Shown here: piece after piece, positions 43,383 to 51,490 of the stretch
Layout: every line of letters starts with the position of its first letter
Position numbering within the stretch: the first letter of the stretch is position 1
NCBI GenBank assembly: GCA_041402045.1
Contig: JAWKSZ010000006.1
Location: forward strand, 99,748-163,747
Source of the DNA: JAGQRJ01 sp041402045
GTDB taxonomy: Bacteria > Planctomycetota > J058
Direction of reading: 5' to 3'
DNA length: 64,000 nucleotides
Position numbers and translations under genes: made by a program
Notes under the pieces: generated by a model
Database searches by the model: none
Told to the model about the DNA's origin: nothing
The model's input: the letters and a program-made list of their open reading frames with translations, nothing else

Positions 43383-44588
43383 TCAGCGCGCGTCCGCCGC
43401 CAGGCGCGCGTCGACGCGCTCGTGCTGGGCGCGGATCACGCGGGTGGGGTCGGTCTCGCCCGCGGCGAGCAGCTCCAGGTAGTCCTGGACCTGCTGGGCG
43501 AGCTCGGGGTGCGCGCGCACGACGGCGCTCGCCTGCATGCTCTCGAGCAGCTCCGCGGCGTGGGCGCGGCTCGCCCGCAGGGTGCTCTCGAGGATCGTGC
43601 TCGCGGCGGCGGCGTCGCTCTCGCGCTCCAGCGCGGCGCTCAGGGCGCGGCCGACCGCCTCGGCGCGCGGAGCGTCGGCGTCGCCCAGGGCGCGGGCGGC
43701 GCCGTTGCGCACGCTGGGGTCGGGGTCGCCCAGGTAGTCGAGGACCTTGGCGAGTTGAGTCGGGCTGGCGCCCGCCGTGCGCACGCCGTCCAGCGCGTCG
43801 GCGCGCATCCAGGGGTGCGAGGCGTACTCCGCGCTGGTGAGCAGCGCCGCGCGGGTGACCTGCGCCAGGTCCGCGCGCTCGCGCGCCAGCAAGCGCAGGC
43901 CGCCCAGGGCGATCTGCCGCAGGCCCTCGTCGAGGGTCGAGTCCTGGGCCAGGTCGCCCAGCGCGGTGACGGTGCCCTCGGCGCTCGCGGGCGAGCGACC
44001 GAGCAGCTCGAGGACCAGCTCGCGCAGCTCGAGGTCCGCCTCGGCGTCCCGCGCCAGGTCGCGCAGGCCCACCTCGAGCTCGAGCTCGCTGAACGCGTTC
44101 AGGTCTTCGAGCAGGGCGCCGGCGATCCAGCTGCGCAGCTCCGGCTGGGCGCTGCGCAGCGCGGCCAGGGTCTGGGCCGTCCCCGCGGCGACGACCGCGG
44201 TGGCCTCGGCGCGCATGCGCTCGTACTCCGCCTCGCTCTTGAGGTCGCCCGGGCCGTGCTGGCAGCCCATGTGCGGCTCGTGGTCGCCGTGGTCGAGGCC
44301 CTCGAGCTCCGCGGCGTGCGGCGCCTCAGCGAGGTCGACGACCACCGGGGTCACGCCGGTCGCGACCTGGGTGGCGGCGGCCGCCGCCCGCGGCTCGGGG
44401 GCGAGCTCCGCGGGGCGACGCGCGGGCCGATCCGCCGTGCGCGTGGCGCCGCGCGGCGGCGCCGCCGCCTGTGCGCCGTCGCTGCCCGACGCGCTCACGA
44501 ACGCGCCCACGCCGAACGCCAGCGCGAGCGCGCCTGCCGCGATCGCCGGGGTCTTGCTGAAGGAGCGGGGGGTGTCGGTGCGCGCCAT
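43383..44588 (-). CDS. Membrane-anchored HEAT-repeat-like protein
   Basis: The 401-residue protein has an N-terminal hydrophobic segment (about 14-33, AIAAGALALAFGVGAFVSA) that is an anchor or signal. An Ala/Pro/Arg linker and a His/Gly-containing patch (LDHGDHEPHMGCQHG, about 95-110) follow. A helical-repeat region (about 115-380) includes YLGDPDPSVRNGAARALGD, a clear HEAT unit. GAGGAGG lies four bases before the ATG. The His/Cys patch might bind metal. It is the first gene of a minus-strand set with the amidase 48 bases downstream; function unknown. Confidence 0.68.
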   Translation of the reverse strand: MARTDTPRSFSKTPAIAAGALALAFGVGAFVSASGSDGAQAAAPPRGATRTADRPARRPAELAPEPRAAAAATQVATGVTPVVVDLAEAPHAAELEGLDHGDHEPHMGCQHGPGDLKSEAEYERMRAEATAVVAAGTAQTLAALRSAQPELRSWIAGALLEDLNAFSELELEVGLRDLARDAEADLELRELVLELLGRSPASAEGTVTALGDLAQDSTLDEGLRQIALGGLRLLARERADLAQVTRAALLTSAEYASHPWMRADALDGVRTAGASPTQLAKVLDYLGDPDPSVRNGAARALGDADAPRAEAVGRALSAALERESDAAAASTILESTLRASRAHAAELLESMQASAVVRAHPELAQQVQDYLELLAAGETDPTRVIRAQHERVDARLAADAR

Positions 44589-44665
44589 GAAGCCTCCTCG
44601 CGTGCTGTTAGCCGGACCCCCGCTCCGCTCGTGCAGGGAAAAAGTCTGTAAGCGCAGAAATGCCA

Positions 44666-44711
44666 ATGCGTTCCGAGTGTGGCTCAGCCACCCTGCTCCC
44701 TCGGAACGCAT
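44666..44711. repeat. Nested hairpin in an intergenic region
   Basis: ATGCGTTCCGAG pairs with CTCGGAACGCAT, and inside it GTGGCT pairs with AGCCAC, so two stems are nested. It lies in the 291-base gap between divergent genes (44589-44879), where no gene is visible; a further small palindrome, GTGCGCCTGGCGCAC, occurs near 44766. Confidence 0.7.
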
Positions 44712-44879
44712 GCGAGGAGCGCAGTGCGGTTCGCGCGCGGCTGAGGGCGAACGCGAAACTCAGAACGTGCGCCTGGCGCACGGAACCGTCCCGGCTGAGA
44801 CGAGCGGGAGGAGGTGCAAACGATTTGCTCGGAGCCCGCCTCGGCCGGGCGTAGGCTGCGCAGCAGGGAAGGAGGCCTC

Positions 44880-45710
44880 ATGCGGGGGTCGTGGATCGTG
44901 GCAGGGATCGTGGCGTGGAGCGCGGGGGCGACGGCCCAGGGGCGGGACAAGGACCCCTGGCTCCTGTGGCCGGAGCTCGAGCGCGGCGGGATCTCGCTCT
45001 GGGCGCCGATCGAGGAGGGCCACTTCGCCGGCAAGTACGCCGACGCGCTCATGCGCGCGGCCGCGGTGGTGGAGGGCGCCGAGGGCGCGCCGCCCGCGGT
45101 GGTGCTCGACCTCTACGCCCAGCCCGACGAAGAGGCGCTGCTCCTGGGCTTGGCCAAGGGCCGCGAGGCGACCCTCACGGCGGACGGCGCGCGGGTCGCG
45201 ACCGCCACCAGCCCGCTCACACACCTGGCCGGCCACGGCGCGCGCTACGCCTTCGCCGCGCCGCCCCAGGGCGCGCGTGAGCTGGTGTTCGAGCTGCCCC
45301 TCGGCGCGGGCCAGGACACCCGCCGGATTCGGATCGCGCGCTTGTCCCAGCACCTGCGGGACGCCGAGCCGCACCTCCAGGCGTGGACCCAGCACGCGAC
45401 CTCGGACGCGCTGCGTCCGATCAGCGCGATCCACCCGTACCTGCAGTGCGAGGGCTACCGCGAGTTCATGGCCAGCGAGCCGAGCGCGGTCACCGTGCTC
45501 CTGATCCGGGAGCTCGCCCGCGAGCCGAGCGAGGACGCGCTGCCGCGCTTCCTGGCCTGGCACGCCCTGGGGCAGACCCCCTGGGGGCGAGCCAACCTCG
45601 AGGGCCAGCCTGGCACCCCGCGCGACATGCAGGAGGCCCTCGAGACCTGGCGCGAGCGCGGCGTCCCGGGCCTCCCGGCCGAGTGCCCCGGGAGCAGCAG
45701 GAAGCGCTAG
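44880..45710 (+). CDS. Secreted protein of unknown function
   Basis: The 276-residue protein has a signal peptide (MRGSWIVAGIVAWSAGATAQ) and no other membrane segment. It contains ALMRAAAVVEGAEGAPPAVV and several Arg-Ile-rich strands, without a motif I recognise. GGAAGGAGG precedes the ATG. It ends against the convergent methyltransferase gene with the two TAG stop codons overlapping in a shared CTAG (45707-45710). TAGGCT at 44852-44857 is a possible -10 box. Confidence 0.65.
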   Translation: MRGSWIVAGIVAWSAGATAQGRDKDPWLLWPELERGGISLWAPIEEGHFAGKYADALMRAAAVVEGAEGAPPAVVLDLYAQPDEEALLLGLAKGREATLTADGARVATATSPLTHLAGHGARYAFAAPPQGARELVFELPLGAGQDTRRIRIARLSQHLRDAEPHLQAWTQHATSDALRPISAIHPYLQCEGYREFMASEPSAVTVLLIRELAREPSEDALPRFLAWHALGQTPWGRANLEGQPGTPRDMQEALETWRERGVPGLPAECPGSSRKR

Positions 45711-46432
45711 CGGCGGCGCGCGCGCAGGAAGTAGCGCCAGCACACCTGGCGGCCGAGGCCCAGGCGCTCGACCGCGCCCGAGACCGCGCCGTCGAGGCGG
45801 GTCAGGGCCCGCCACAGCCGACGCGAGGCGGGCGCGAGCTCGGGGCCGACGTAGCCGCCGGAGAGCGCCAGGCCGGTCACGACCCCGTAGCGCTCGTCGA
45901 CGACCTCGAACCCGTGGCGCGCGAGCAGCGCGCGCGCGTCCTGGGGGCCGCACACCGGGTCCACGTGCCCGATCGCGCGGCGACCGAGGAGCAGGAGCGG
46001 GTTCGGGTTGGGGTCCGAGATCACGAGCTCGCGCACGCCCACGCGCTCGAGCTCGGCGAAGATCGGCTCCAGGGGCGCCTCGTCGGCGAGGTGGTGCCAC
46101 ACGTCCTTGAACACCGCCACGTCGAAGGCGCCCGCGGGGAAGGGCAGCGCCTCGGCGGTCGCGCACACGAGCTTCGCCCGCGGCGTGCGCGCGCGGCCGG
46201 CGCGCAGGCAGAACGGCAGCAGGTCGACGCCCACCGCCCGGATCCCCAGCTGCTCCAGCTCCGCGCCCAGGCTGCCGAAGCCGCAGCCCACGTCCAACAC
46301 CCGGGCCCCGGGGGGGAGCAGCGCGGCGATCCGCGCGTTGATCCAGCGGTCGACGTGGCCGTAGCCCCGGTCGAGGCGCTCGATCATGTCCGCGCGGTAG
46401 TGGTCGTAGTGCTCGTGGTCGGCGCCGCTCAC
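45707..46432 (-). CDS. Class I SAM-dependent methyltransferase
   Basis: The 241-residue protein has the SAM-binding motif I VLDVGCGFGSLG (about 50-61). An acidic residue ends strand two (AVGVDLLPF), AEALPFPAGAFDVAVF is the motif II/III region typical of the UbiE/Methyltransf_11 group, and a long C-terminal part follows. It begins at GTG 46432, overlapping the stop codon of the small membrane protein by four bases, so translation is coupled. The N-terminus HEHYDHYRADM suggests association with lipid or quinone-type substrates, but this is a guess. Confidence 0.85.
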   Translation of the reverse strand: MSGADHEHYDHYRADMIERLDRGYGHVDRWINARIAALLPPGARVLDVGCGFGSLGAELEQLGIRAVGVDLLPFCLRAGRARTPRAKLVCATAEALPFPAGAFDVAVFKDVWHHLADEAPLEPIFAELERVGVRELVISDPNPNPLLLLGRRAIGHVDPVCGPQDARALLARHGFEVVDERYGVVTGLALSGGYVGPELAPASRRLWRALTRLDGAVSGAVERLGLGRQVCWRYFLRARRR

Positions 46433-46659
46433 TGCACCTTGCCCAGCGCCGCCAGGACCCCGAGGCCTGCGCCCACCAGCGCGATCACCGCGTAGAGGGT
46501 CATGGTGAGCTTGAACTGCGTGGGGTGGGTCTCGGCGTCGACCTGGCGGGGCCAGCCGTGCTCGTAGCCGTGGGCCCACACCGAGTCGCCGCTGGCGCCG
46601 CGGTAGAGCATGTACCCGCACCAGGCGACCATGAACAGCGAGAGCGCGAGGGGAGCCAT
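46429..46659 (-). CDS. Small two-helix membrane protein
   Basis: The 76-residue protein has two transmembrane helices (about 3-19 and 52-72, LTMTLYAVIALVGAGLGVLAAL) joined by a polar loop with WAHGYEHGWPRQ. It lies between the GH79 gene (26 bases upstream) and the methyltransferase (four-base overlap), so all three form an operon. Family not recognised. Confidence 0.7.
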   Translation of the reverse strand: MAPLALSLFMVAWCGYMLYRGASGDSVWAHGYEHGWPRQVDAETHPTQFKLTMTLYAVIALVGAGLGVLAALGKVQ

Positions 46660-46685
46660 GCGCGGAGTCTACCCCAGCCTCCGGG

Positions 46686-48218
46686 CTACTCGTCGCGCAG
46701 GCGCTCGCTCAGCCCGCCGCGGAAGCCCGCGTCGGGGAACACCAGGAAGCGGTAGCTGGTCGGCGGCAGCTCGACGAGCTCGTCGGCCGGCGCGGGCGCC
46801 GAGTCCGGGAGCGCGAAGCTGCCGTCCCGCGCCAGCGCCAGGGGCGCGCCGTTGAGGGTCAGCGCCTGGCTCTCGAGGGCCGGGGCGGCGACGGCGTAGG
46901 TCGCCTGGCGGGCGCCGAGGTCGCCCTGCAGCCGCACCGTGCGCGGGGCGTCTGCGAGGTTCAGGAGCAGCACCGTCACGCTCCCCGCGCGCCCGGGCGT
47001 CGCGTGGGCGTAGGCGCGCACGCGGTCGGAGCCCGCGACCTGGGCGTCGAGGACGTGGCGGCCCATGAGCCGCTTCCAGAGCACGGCGTTCCAGTAGTCG
47101 GGGTTCGGCGCGCGGGTGTCCTCGCGGACGAGCCCGTAGTCCGAGCCGATCAACGCCTGACGCACCTGGATCCGGTGCCCGAAGCGGGCCACGCTCCCCA
47201 ACTGGTCCAGGAACCAGAACCCGCTGGCGAAGGTGTCCGAGACCCCGGGCTCGCCGCCGCACTGGGCGGGGCCGGTCTCGCCCAGCCACACCTCGGCGCC
47301 GGGCTGATAGCGGTCGCGCCAGCGGTTGAGCTTGCCCGCCCAGCGCTGGACCTCGTTCAGGGTCCGGGGCTCGAGCATGCGCCCCAGGCTCGCGCGCCGG
47401 ACCGCCACCGGGCAGCGCTGGGACTGGGTGGGGTAGTAGTGCCAGGTGACCACGTCCACCGGCTGCTCGGCGCGGCGCAGGAAGCGCTTCGTGACCCCGA
47501 AGAACCAGCCCAGAGGCTCGCCCAGCACCGGCCAGAACGCGGCCGCGGGACCCGCCAGGCGCGCGCCGGGCGCGAGCTCGCGCACCAGGCCCTGGGCGCG
47601 GGCGTAGTCGCGGGCGTAGCGCTTGCCCGAGACCCGCGCCTTCCAGCCGTGGAAGAACCAGAACGCGTTGACCTCGTTGCCGAGCTCCCAGACCGCCACG
47701 CGCTGCTGCTGCTCGCGCGCGTGCTCGAGCAGTCGCCGCGCATGGTCGGGGGTCCAGCGCCGCCGGGCGTCGCGCTCGGTGGGGCCGGCGTTGAGGGTGA
47801 ACATGAGGTCCAGCCCCGCGGCCTCGGCGAAGGCGTGCACCTCGTCCCAGCGCTCGACGCTCAGCCGCGACTCGTAGCCCTCGGGGGCCGCGCCGCGCGC
47901 GTCGAGGTCGTAGTAGAGGAAGTCGGCCTCGCCCCCGCCCACCCGCAGGACCGCGGGGGCGAGGTTCCGCGCGAGGGCGACGAGCTGCGGATCGAGGGCC
48001 AGGGGCTCGGCGTCGCCGCTGCCGCGGCCCTGCTCCGAGGACGCGCTCGCGTCCCACCATTTGCCGCCGACGACGTTGGCCAGGTCGATCGCCACCGAGA
48101 GGTAGCGCGCGTCGACCTCGGCCAGCGGACGCTCGGTGTCGACGGTCACCGTGGCGTCCTGCGCGCAGGCGGCGGCCGCGATCAGGGTCAGGGTGCACAG
48201 GCAGGGGGGCAGTCTCAC
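46686..48218 (-). CDS. GH79 (heparanase-like) glycoside hydrolase, secreted
   Basis: The 510-residue protein starts with a signal-like segment (MRLPPCLCTLTLIAAAACAQ), possibly a lipoprotein signal. The TIM barrel shows the acid/base Glu in WELGNEVNAFWFF and the nucleophile Glu in VWLGETGPAQCGG, matching the GNEPNS and GETSS elements of heparanase and other GH79 enzymes; VVTWHYYPTQ lies between. A C-terminal beta domain (about 400-510) follows. The enzyme would cleave beta-linked glucuronic acid chains or glycosides. The start GTG was chosen for the signal peptide; the frame is open for another 81 codons upstream. First gene of a three-gene operon. Confidence 0.82.
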   Translation of the reverse strand: MRLPPCLCTLTLIAAAACAQDATVTVDTERPLAEVDARYLSVAIDLANVVGGKWWDASASSEQGRGSGDAEPLALDPQLVALARNLAPAVLRVGGGEADFLYYDLDARGAAPEGYESRLSVERWDEVHAFAEAAGLDLMFTLNAGPTERDARRRWTPDHARRLLEHAREQQQRVAVWELGNEVNAFWFFHGWKARVSGKRYARDYARAQGLVRELAPGARLAGPAAAFWPVLGEPLGWFFGVTKRFLRRAEQPVDVVTWHYYPTQSQRCPVAVRRASLGRMLEPRTLNEVQRWAGKLNRWRDRYQPGAEVWLGETGPAQCGGEPGVSDTFASGFWFLDQLGSVARFGHRIQVRQALIGSDYGLVREDTRAPNPDYWNAVLWKRLMGRHVLDAQVAGSDRVRAYAHATPGRAGSVTVLLLNLADAPRTVRLQGDLGARQATYAVAAPALESQALTLNGAPLALARDGSFALPDSAPAPADELVELPPTSYRFLVFPDAGFRGGLSERLRDE

Positions 48219-48957
48219 GCGCTCGTCTCTCTGCTCGCCCCAGCGCAAGATCCATGCCTCACGGCCCTGACGCAGGTTGTGCGATCCGCGCCAGGGCTCG
48301 AGGTGGTTGCGTCCCGAACCGGACCCCGCCGAGTCGCTAAACCCGTCGGCGCACCGTCGGTTCAGGGGCATGCCCCGGGGCGGACCCCGGTCCCCCCCGC
48401 GCGCCCCTCCAACCGGACGACAGGAGTAGGTCTTAGAGCGACCTCCGAGGCGCCCGTCCACAGGCGCGCAGCTTGCTGAGAGGGGGGCGGGACCGACGTC
48501 CCCGACCCTCCTTCCTGCGCCTCGGCGGCGGGCTCCCCCCTCGCCGTCGAGGCCTCGAGTCCCGTGGGATCGGCCGGGGCCGTCGGCGTTGTCGGCGCGC
48601 CCCGGACGGTCGCACCGGCGAACGCTCCGTCGAGTACATGCTCCCAGCGCCGCACTGTGCGGCCGACTCGACGGGGCGTTCGCCCGTGCGACCGCTCGAG
48701 CGAGGCCCTGCGGCAGAACGCCGCGCCCCTCGTCACACGCACACGACCCGGATCACCCGATTCACGCAGAGCGCACACCGTCGCACCGCGAGTGCACGCG
48801 TTGTGCGTTGGCCCGGCGCTTGCCCTGCGCTCGACGTTGGGTGCGCGCCCGGTCGCCGCGCCCGCGTCCCTGCCTCGCCGCGCACGCCGCGCACGCCGCG
48901 CTGACGCGTGGTCCACCCTTGAACGCGCGCCCTCGGGCGCGACTGGAGATCGTTCGC
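48219..48957. other. Gene-free region with a 29-bp inverted repeat
   Basis: No convincing gene is seen in about 740 bases: the open frames are Arg/Pro-rich and lack ribosome sites. At 48607-48635 and 48666-48694 two 29-base arms (CGGTCGCAC, GGCGAACGC, CCGTCGAGT) pair with only two mismatches around a 30-base spacer that itself contains GCCGCAC/GTGCGGC. The stretch 48720-48900 is rich in short CGCAC and CGCGC words. It may hold promoters for GH79 on the minus strand. Confidence 0.6.
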
Positions 48958-49098
48958 ATGCTTACCCGGTGTCTGTCCTTCGCCTTGCACGAGCACGTGA
49001 GCCTGGGCGTGGAATACAAGTACACCTGGTTCGGGGTCGCCGATCAGGAGGAAGAGGACTACGGGCAGGCCACGGCCTACCTCGGCTTCAACTTCTGA
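48958..49098 (+). pseudogene. C-terminal remnant of an outer-membrane beta-barrel protein
   Basis: The frame ends HVSLGVEYKYTWFGVADQ and then ATAYLGFNF before a stop. This is the pattern of the last two strands of OmpW/OmpA-like beta barrels, including the terminal Phe. Upstream the frame is open, but the sequence is Arg-rich and not barrel-like, so only the tail (at most 46 residues) survives. It probably marks an old deletion within the repeat-rich gap. Confidence 0.45.
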
Positions 49099-49333
49099 GC
49101 GTCGGGCGGCGGCCCCTCCCCCCGTCGCCGCCCAGCTCGCTCCCGTCCAGCAGCCTGCGGGGGACCTGCGCGGCCCGTCGACCGAGCGGTCGGCGGGCCG
49201 CGCGCGGCCGCAGGCGTCAACCGCGCGTCGGGCTTGCCCCCACGTCGCCTCGCGCGACACCCGGCGCGCGGTTCTCGCCTGCGGCCGCGGACCTCACGCG
49301 GGACTTCTTCGCAGGGCGCTTTACGCTGGCTTC

Positions 49334-51313
49334 ATGGAGCCTGCCCCCCGCGTCGACGACTCTCCGCTGCCCGAGGCGACCGCAGCGCCCGAGGAGGCTG
49401 GCGTCGAGGCCAGCCAGGCGCCCCCCGAGCAGGCGCCGACCGGGGTCCGCGCCGCGCAGCTCCTGAGCGTCGTGCTCCTGGCCGGCACCTTGGTCCTGCC
49501 CAAGCTGACGGTGCTCAGCTTCGTCAACGAGCGCCTGTTCATGCACACGGGGCCGGGCACCGTCCTGCTCCTCACGCTGCAGGACGCGCTCCTCGTCGGG
49601 CTCGTGGCCTGCGGGCTGTGGGCGCTGGCTCGGCGGGCGAGCCTGCGGAGCTGGGCCCTCGTCGGTCTGGGGCTGGGTGCGCTCCTGGCGCTGCTCTTGA
49701 TCGACGCCCGCGCGCGGGAGCTGTGGCTGCGTCCCCTGGATCTGGGCCTCGTCCGCTACTTCTGGGCCAACCTCGACGACCTGCAGTCGGGCAACCGGCT
49801 GTTCTTCACCCACCAGGCCGGGTGGGGCCTGACCTTCCGCAAGATCCTGGTCGTCGTCGGGGCGCTCTACGCCGTGGCCTGGGGCGCGAGCGCCCTCGCG
49901 CTGTTCGGGCTCGCGCGCGGCGCGCCGCCGCGGGCGCCGAGCGGGCGGCGGGGGCGCGTCCTCGTCGGGGCGGCCCTGACGGTGGCCTTCGTCGGCGCGT
50001 GCTGCGTGGGTCGCCAGCGCTACCGGCTGGAGGAGAACCTCGTGCTCGGGCCGGCGGTCGGCTTCGTGCGCGGGCTGTTCACCTCTCGCGCAGCGCTGCT
50101 CGAGCTCGCCGCTCGGCACGATCAGCCCGCGCGCCCGCTGCGGGAGGTGCTCGGCGCCGGCGAGCGACGCCTGCTGGTCGACGCCCCGCCGCTGCGCAAC
50201 GTGCTGATCCTGGTGCAGGAGTCCCTGCGCTGGGACAGCGTGGGGCTCGAGCCCGACCAGCCGTCGTTGACGCCGACCTTGCGCGAGCTGGCTGGGGGCG
50301 GGCTGACCGCTCGCTGCTACGTGTGCCTCCCGCACTCCTCCAAGGCCTACTACGCGATCCTCACCGGCCGACACCCCTTCCCCGGGATCGAAATGCACGA
50401 GTCCCTGGCCGCGCGCTCGCCGTCGCTGTTCTGGCTGACGCGGGAGCAGCGCGGGGCGCACACCTCGGTCCTGAGCTCGGCCTACCTGGCCTTCGAGAAC
50501 ACCGAGGGGCTGCTCGAGGCCGCCGGGGCCGAGCTGCTCCAGGAGTCGCCCCCCGCCCCGGAGGGCGGGAACTCCTTCGGCAAGAGCGACGCCCTGCTCT
50601 ACGCCATGGTCCCCGAGGTCCTGCGCCAGGCGCCGCGCCCGTTCACCTGCTGCGTGATCAACCTCGGCGCGCACTACCCCTACGACTACCCGGGCAAGGC
50701 CTCCGACGCCGACGACGGCCTCTCCGCCTACGAGGCGGCCGTGCGCGAGTCCGATCGGCTGCTGGCGAGCTTCATGCGCCGGCTGGACGAGGCCGGGGTG
50801 CTGGAGGACACCCTGGTCGTGCTCGTGGGCGACCACGGCGAGTCCTTCGGCGAGCACGGCGCCTTCGTGCACAACACCTCGCTCTACGACGAGGAGGTCA
50901 CCGTCCCCCTGATCTTCTGGACCCAGGACGGGCGGCTGAAGCACGACGAGGTCCTGCGCGCGCAGCAGATCGACATTCTGCCCACGGTCGCGGACCTCCT
51001 GGGGATCGAGGACGGGGCGCAGCCCGTCCAAGGGCGGAGCCTGCTCCGGGCCAGGGGGCCGGCCCCGATCTACCTCACGACCTTCTTCGAAGGGGTCGGG
51101 CAGGCGCTGGTCGAGGGCTCGACGAAGTACTACCACGAGCCCGACGGCGGGCTCCTGGTCGCCTACGACCTCGAGCGCGACCCTGAGGAGCAGGTGCCCC
51201 GGACCCCGACCCCCGCCGAGCGCGAGCGAGTCCTGGCCCGGCTGCGCGCCTTCGCGGCCTACCAGCGGGTGGCCTTCGAGGACGCGCCGCGCCAGGACCA
51301 AGCAGCCCGTTGA
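49334..51313 (+). CDS. LTA synthase-like membrane sulfatase-family protein
   Basis: The 659-residue protein has an acidic N-terminus, then five hydrophobic helices between about 38 and 220, and an extracytoplasmic alkaline-phosphatase/sulfatase-fold domain (about 290-640). Catalytic features are NVLILVQESLRWDS, the nucleophile region CLPHSSKAYYAILTGRHP (Ser), INLGAHYPYDYPG, and VVLVGDHGESFGEHG with metal-binding Asp and His. The layout is that of LtaS/OpgE-like phosphotransferases that decorate envelope glycans or lipids; whether it moves phosphoglycerol, phosphoethanolamine or sulfate cannot be told. The stop codon is inside the arm of the 165-bp palindromic element downstream. Confidence 0.85.
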   Translation: MEPAPRVDDSPLPEATAAPEEAGVEASQAPPEQAPTGVRAAQLLSVVLLAGTLVLPKLTVLSFVNERLFMHTGPGTVLLLTLQDALLVGLVACGLWALARRASLRSWALVGLGLGALLALLLIDARARELWLRPLDLGLVRYFWANLDDLQSGNRLFFTHQAGWGLTFRKILVVVGALYAVAWGASALALFGLARGAPPRAPSGRRGRVLVGAALTVAFVGACCVGRQRYRLEENLVLGPAVGFVRGLFTSRAALLELAARHDQPARPLREVLGAGERRLLVDAPPLRNVLILVQESLRWDSVGLEPDQPSLTPTLRELAGGGLTARCYVCLPHSSKAYYAILTGRHPFPGIEMHESLAARSPSLFWLTREQRGAHTSVLSSAYLAFENTEGLLEAAGAELLQESPPAPEGGNSFGKSDALLYAMVPEVLRQAPRPFTCCVINLGAHYPYDYPGKASDADDGLSAYEAAVRESDRLLASFMRRLDEAGVLEDTLVVLVGDHGESFGEHGAFVHNTSLYDEEVTVPLIFWTQDGRLKHDEVLRAQQIDILPTVADLLGIEDGAQPVQGRSLLRARGPAPIYLTTFFEGVGQALVEGSTKYYHEPDGGLLVAYDLERDPEEQVPRTPTPAERERVLARLRAFAAYQRVAFEDAPRQDQAAR

Positions 51314-51465
51314 ATTCCGCTCCGGCAAGGCGCGAGGAGCGACGCGATGTCCGCATCGTGAGCGACGAGCAACGTAGTCGTCAGGAGTTGCGTAGCAGCT
51401 CCTGACGATCGAGGGGGTCGGCAAAGCCGACCCCCGAAGACCGGAGCGGATTTCAACGGGCTGCT
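51301..51465. repeat. 165-bp palindromic element with 25-bp terminal inverted repeats
   Basis: The ends 51301-51325 and 51441-51465 are inverted copies with one mismatch in 25 bases; the left arm contains the last codons and TGA stop of the sulfatase gene. Inside are three more hairpins: CGATG/CATCG near 51344-51358, TCGTCAGGAG/CTCCTGACGA (51378-51408, perfect) and GGGGGTCGGC/GCCGACCCCC (51413-51435, perfect). The whole unit could be a non-autonomous mobile element (MITE-like) or a structured RNA between sulfatase and moaA. No target-site duplication is evident. Confidence 0.9.
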
Positions 51466-51478
51466 AGGCCCGCCCGCG

Positions 51479-51484
51479 TATACT
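51479..51484 (+). promoter_or_regulatory. -10 box of a leaderless moaA transcript
   Basis: TATACT ends six bases before the GTG start of moaA, with no Shine-Dalgarno present. Transcription would begin at or next to the start codon, giving a leaderless mRNA. No clear -35 box. Confidence 0.5.
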
Positions 51485-51490
51485 CGCCGC

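Noticed and set aside
48473..48904. 143-codon Arg/Pro-rich frame in the 48 kb gap
   Set aside because: It runs through the inverted repeat, has chance-like composition and no ribosome site.
51301..51490. Molybdenum-cofactor riboswitch upstream of moaA
   Set aside because: The hairpins do not show the conserved Moco RNA core, the element ends before a leaderless start, and the left arm is explained by the sulfatase gene end.
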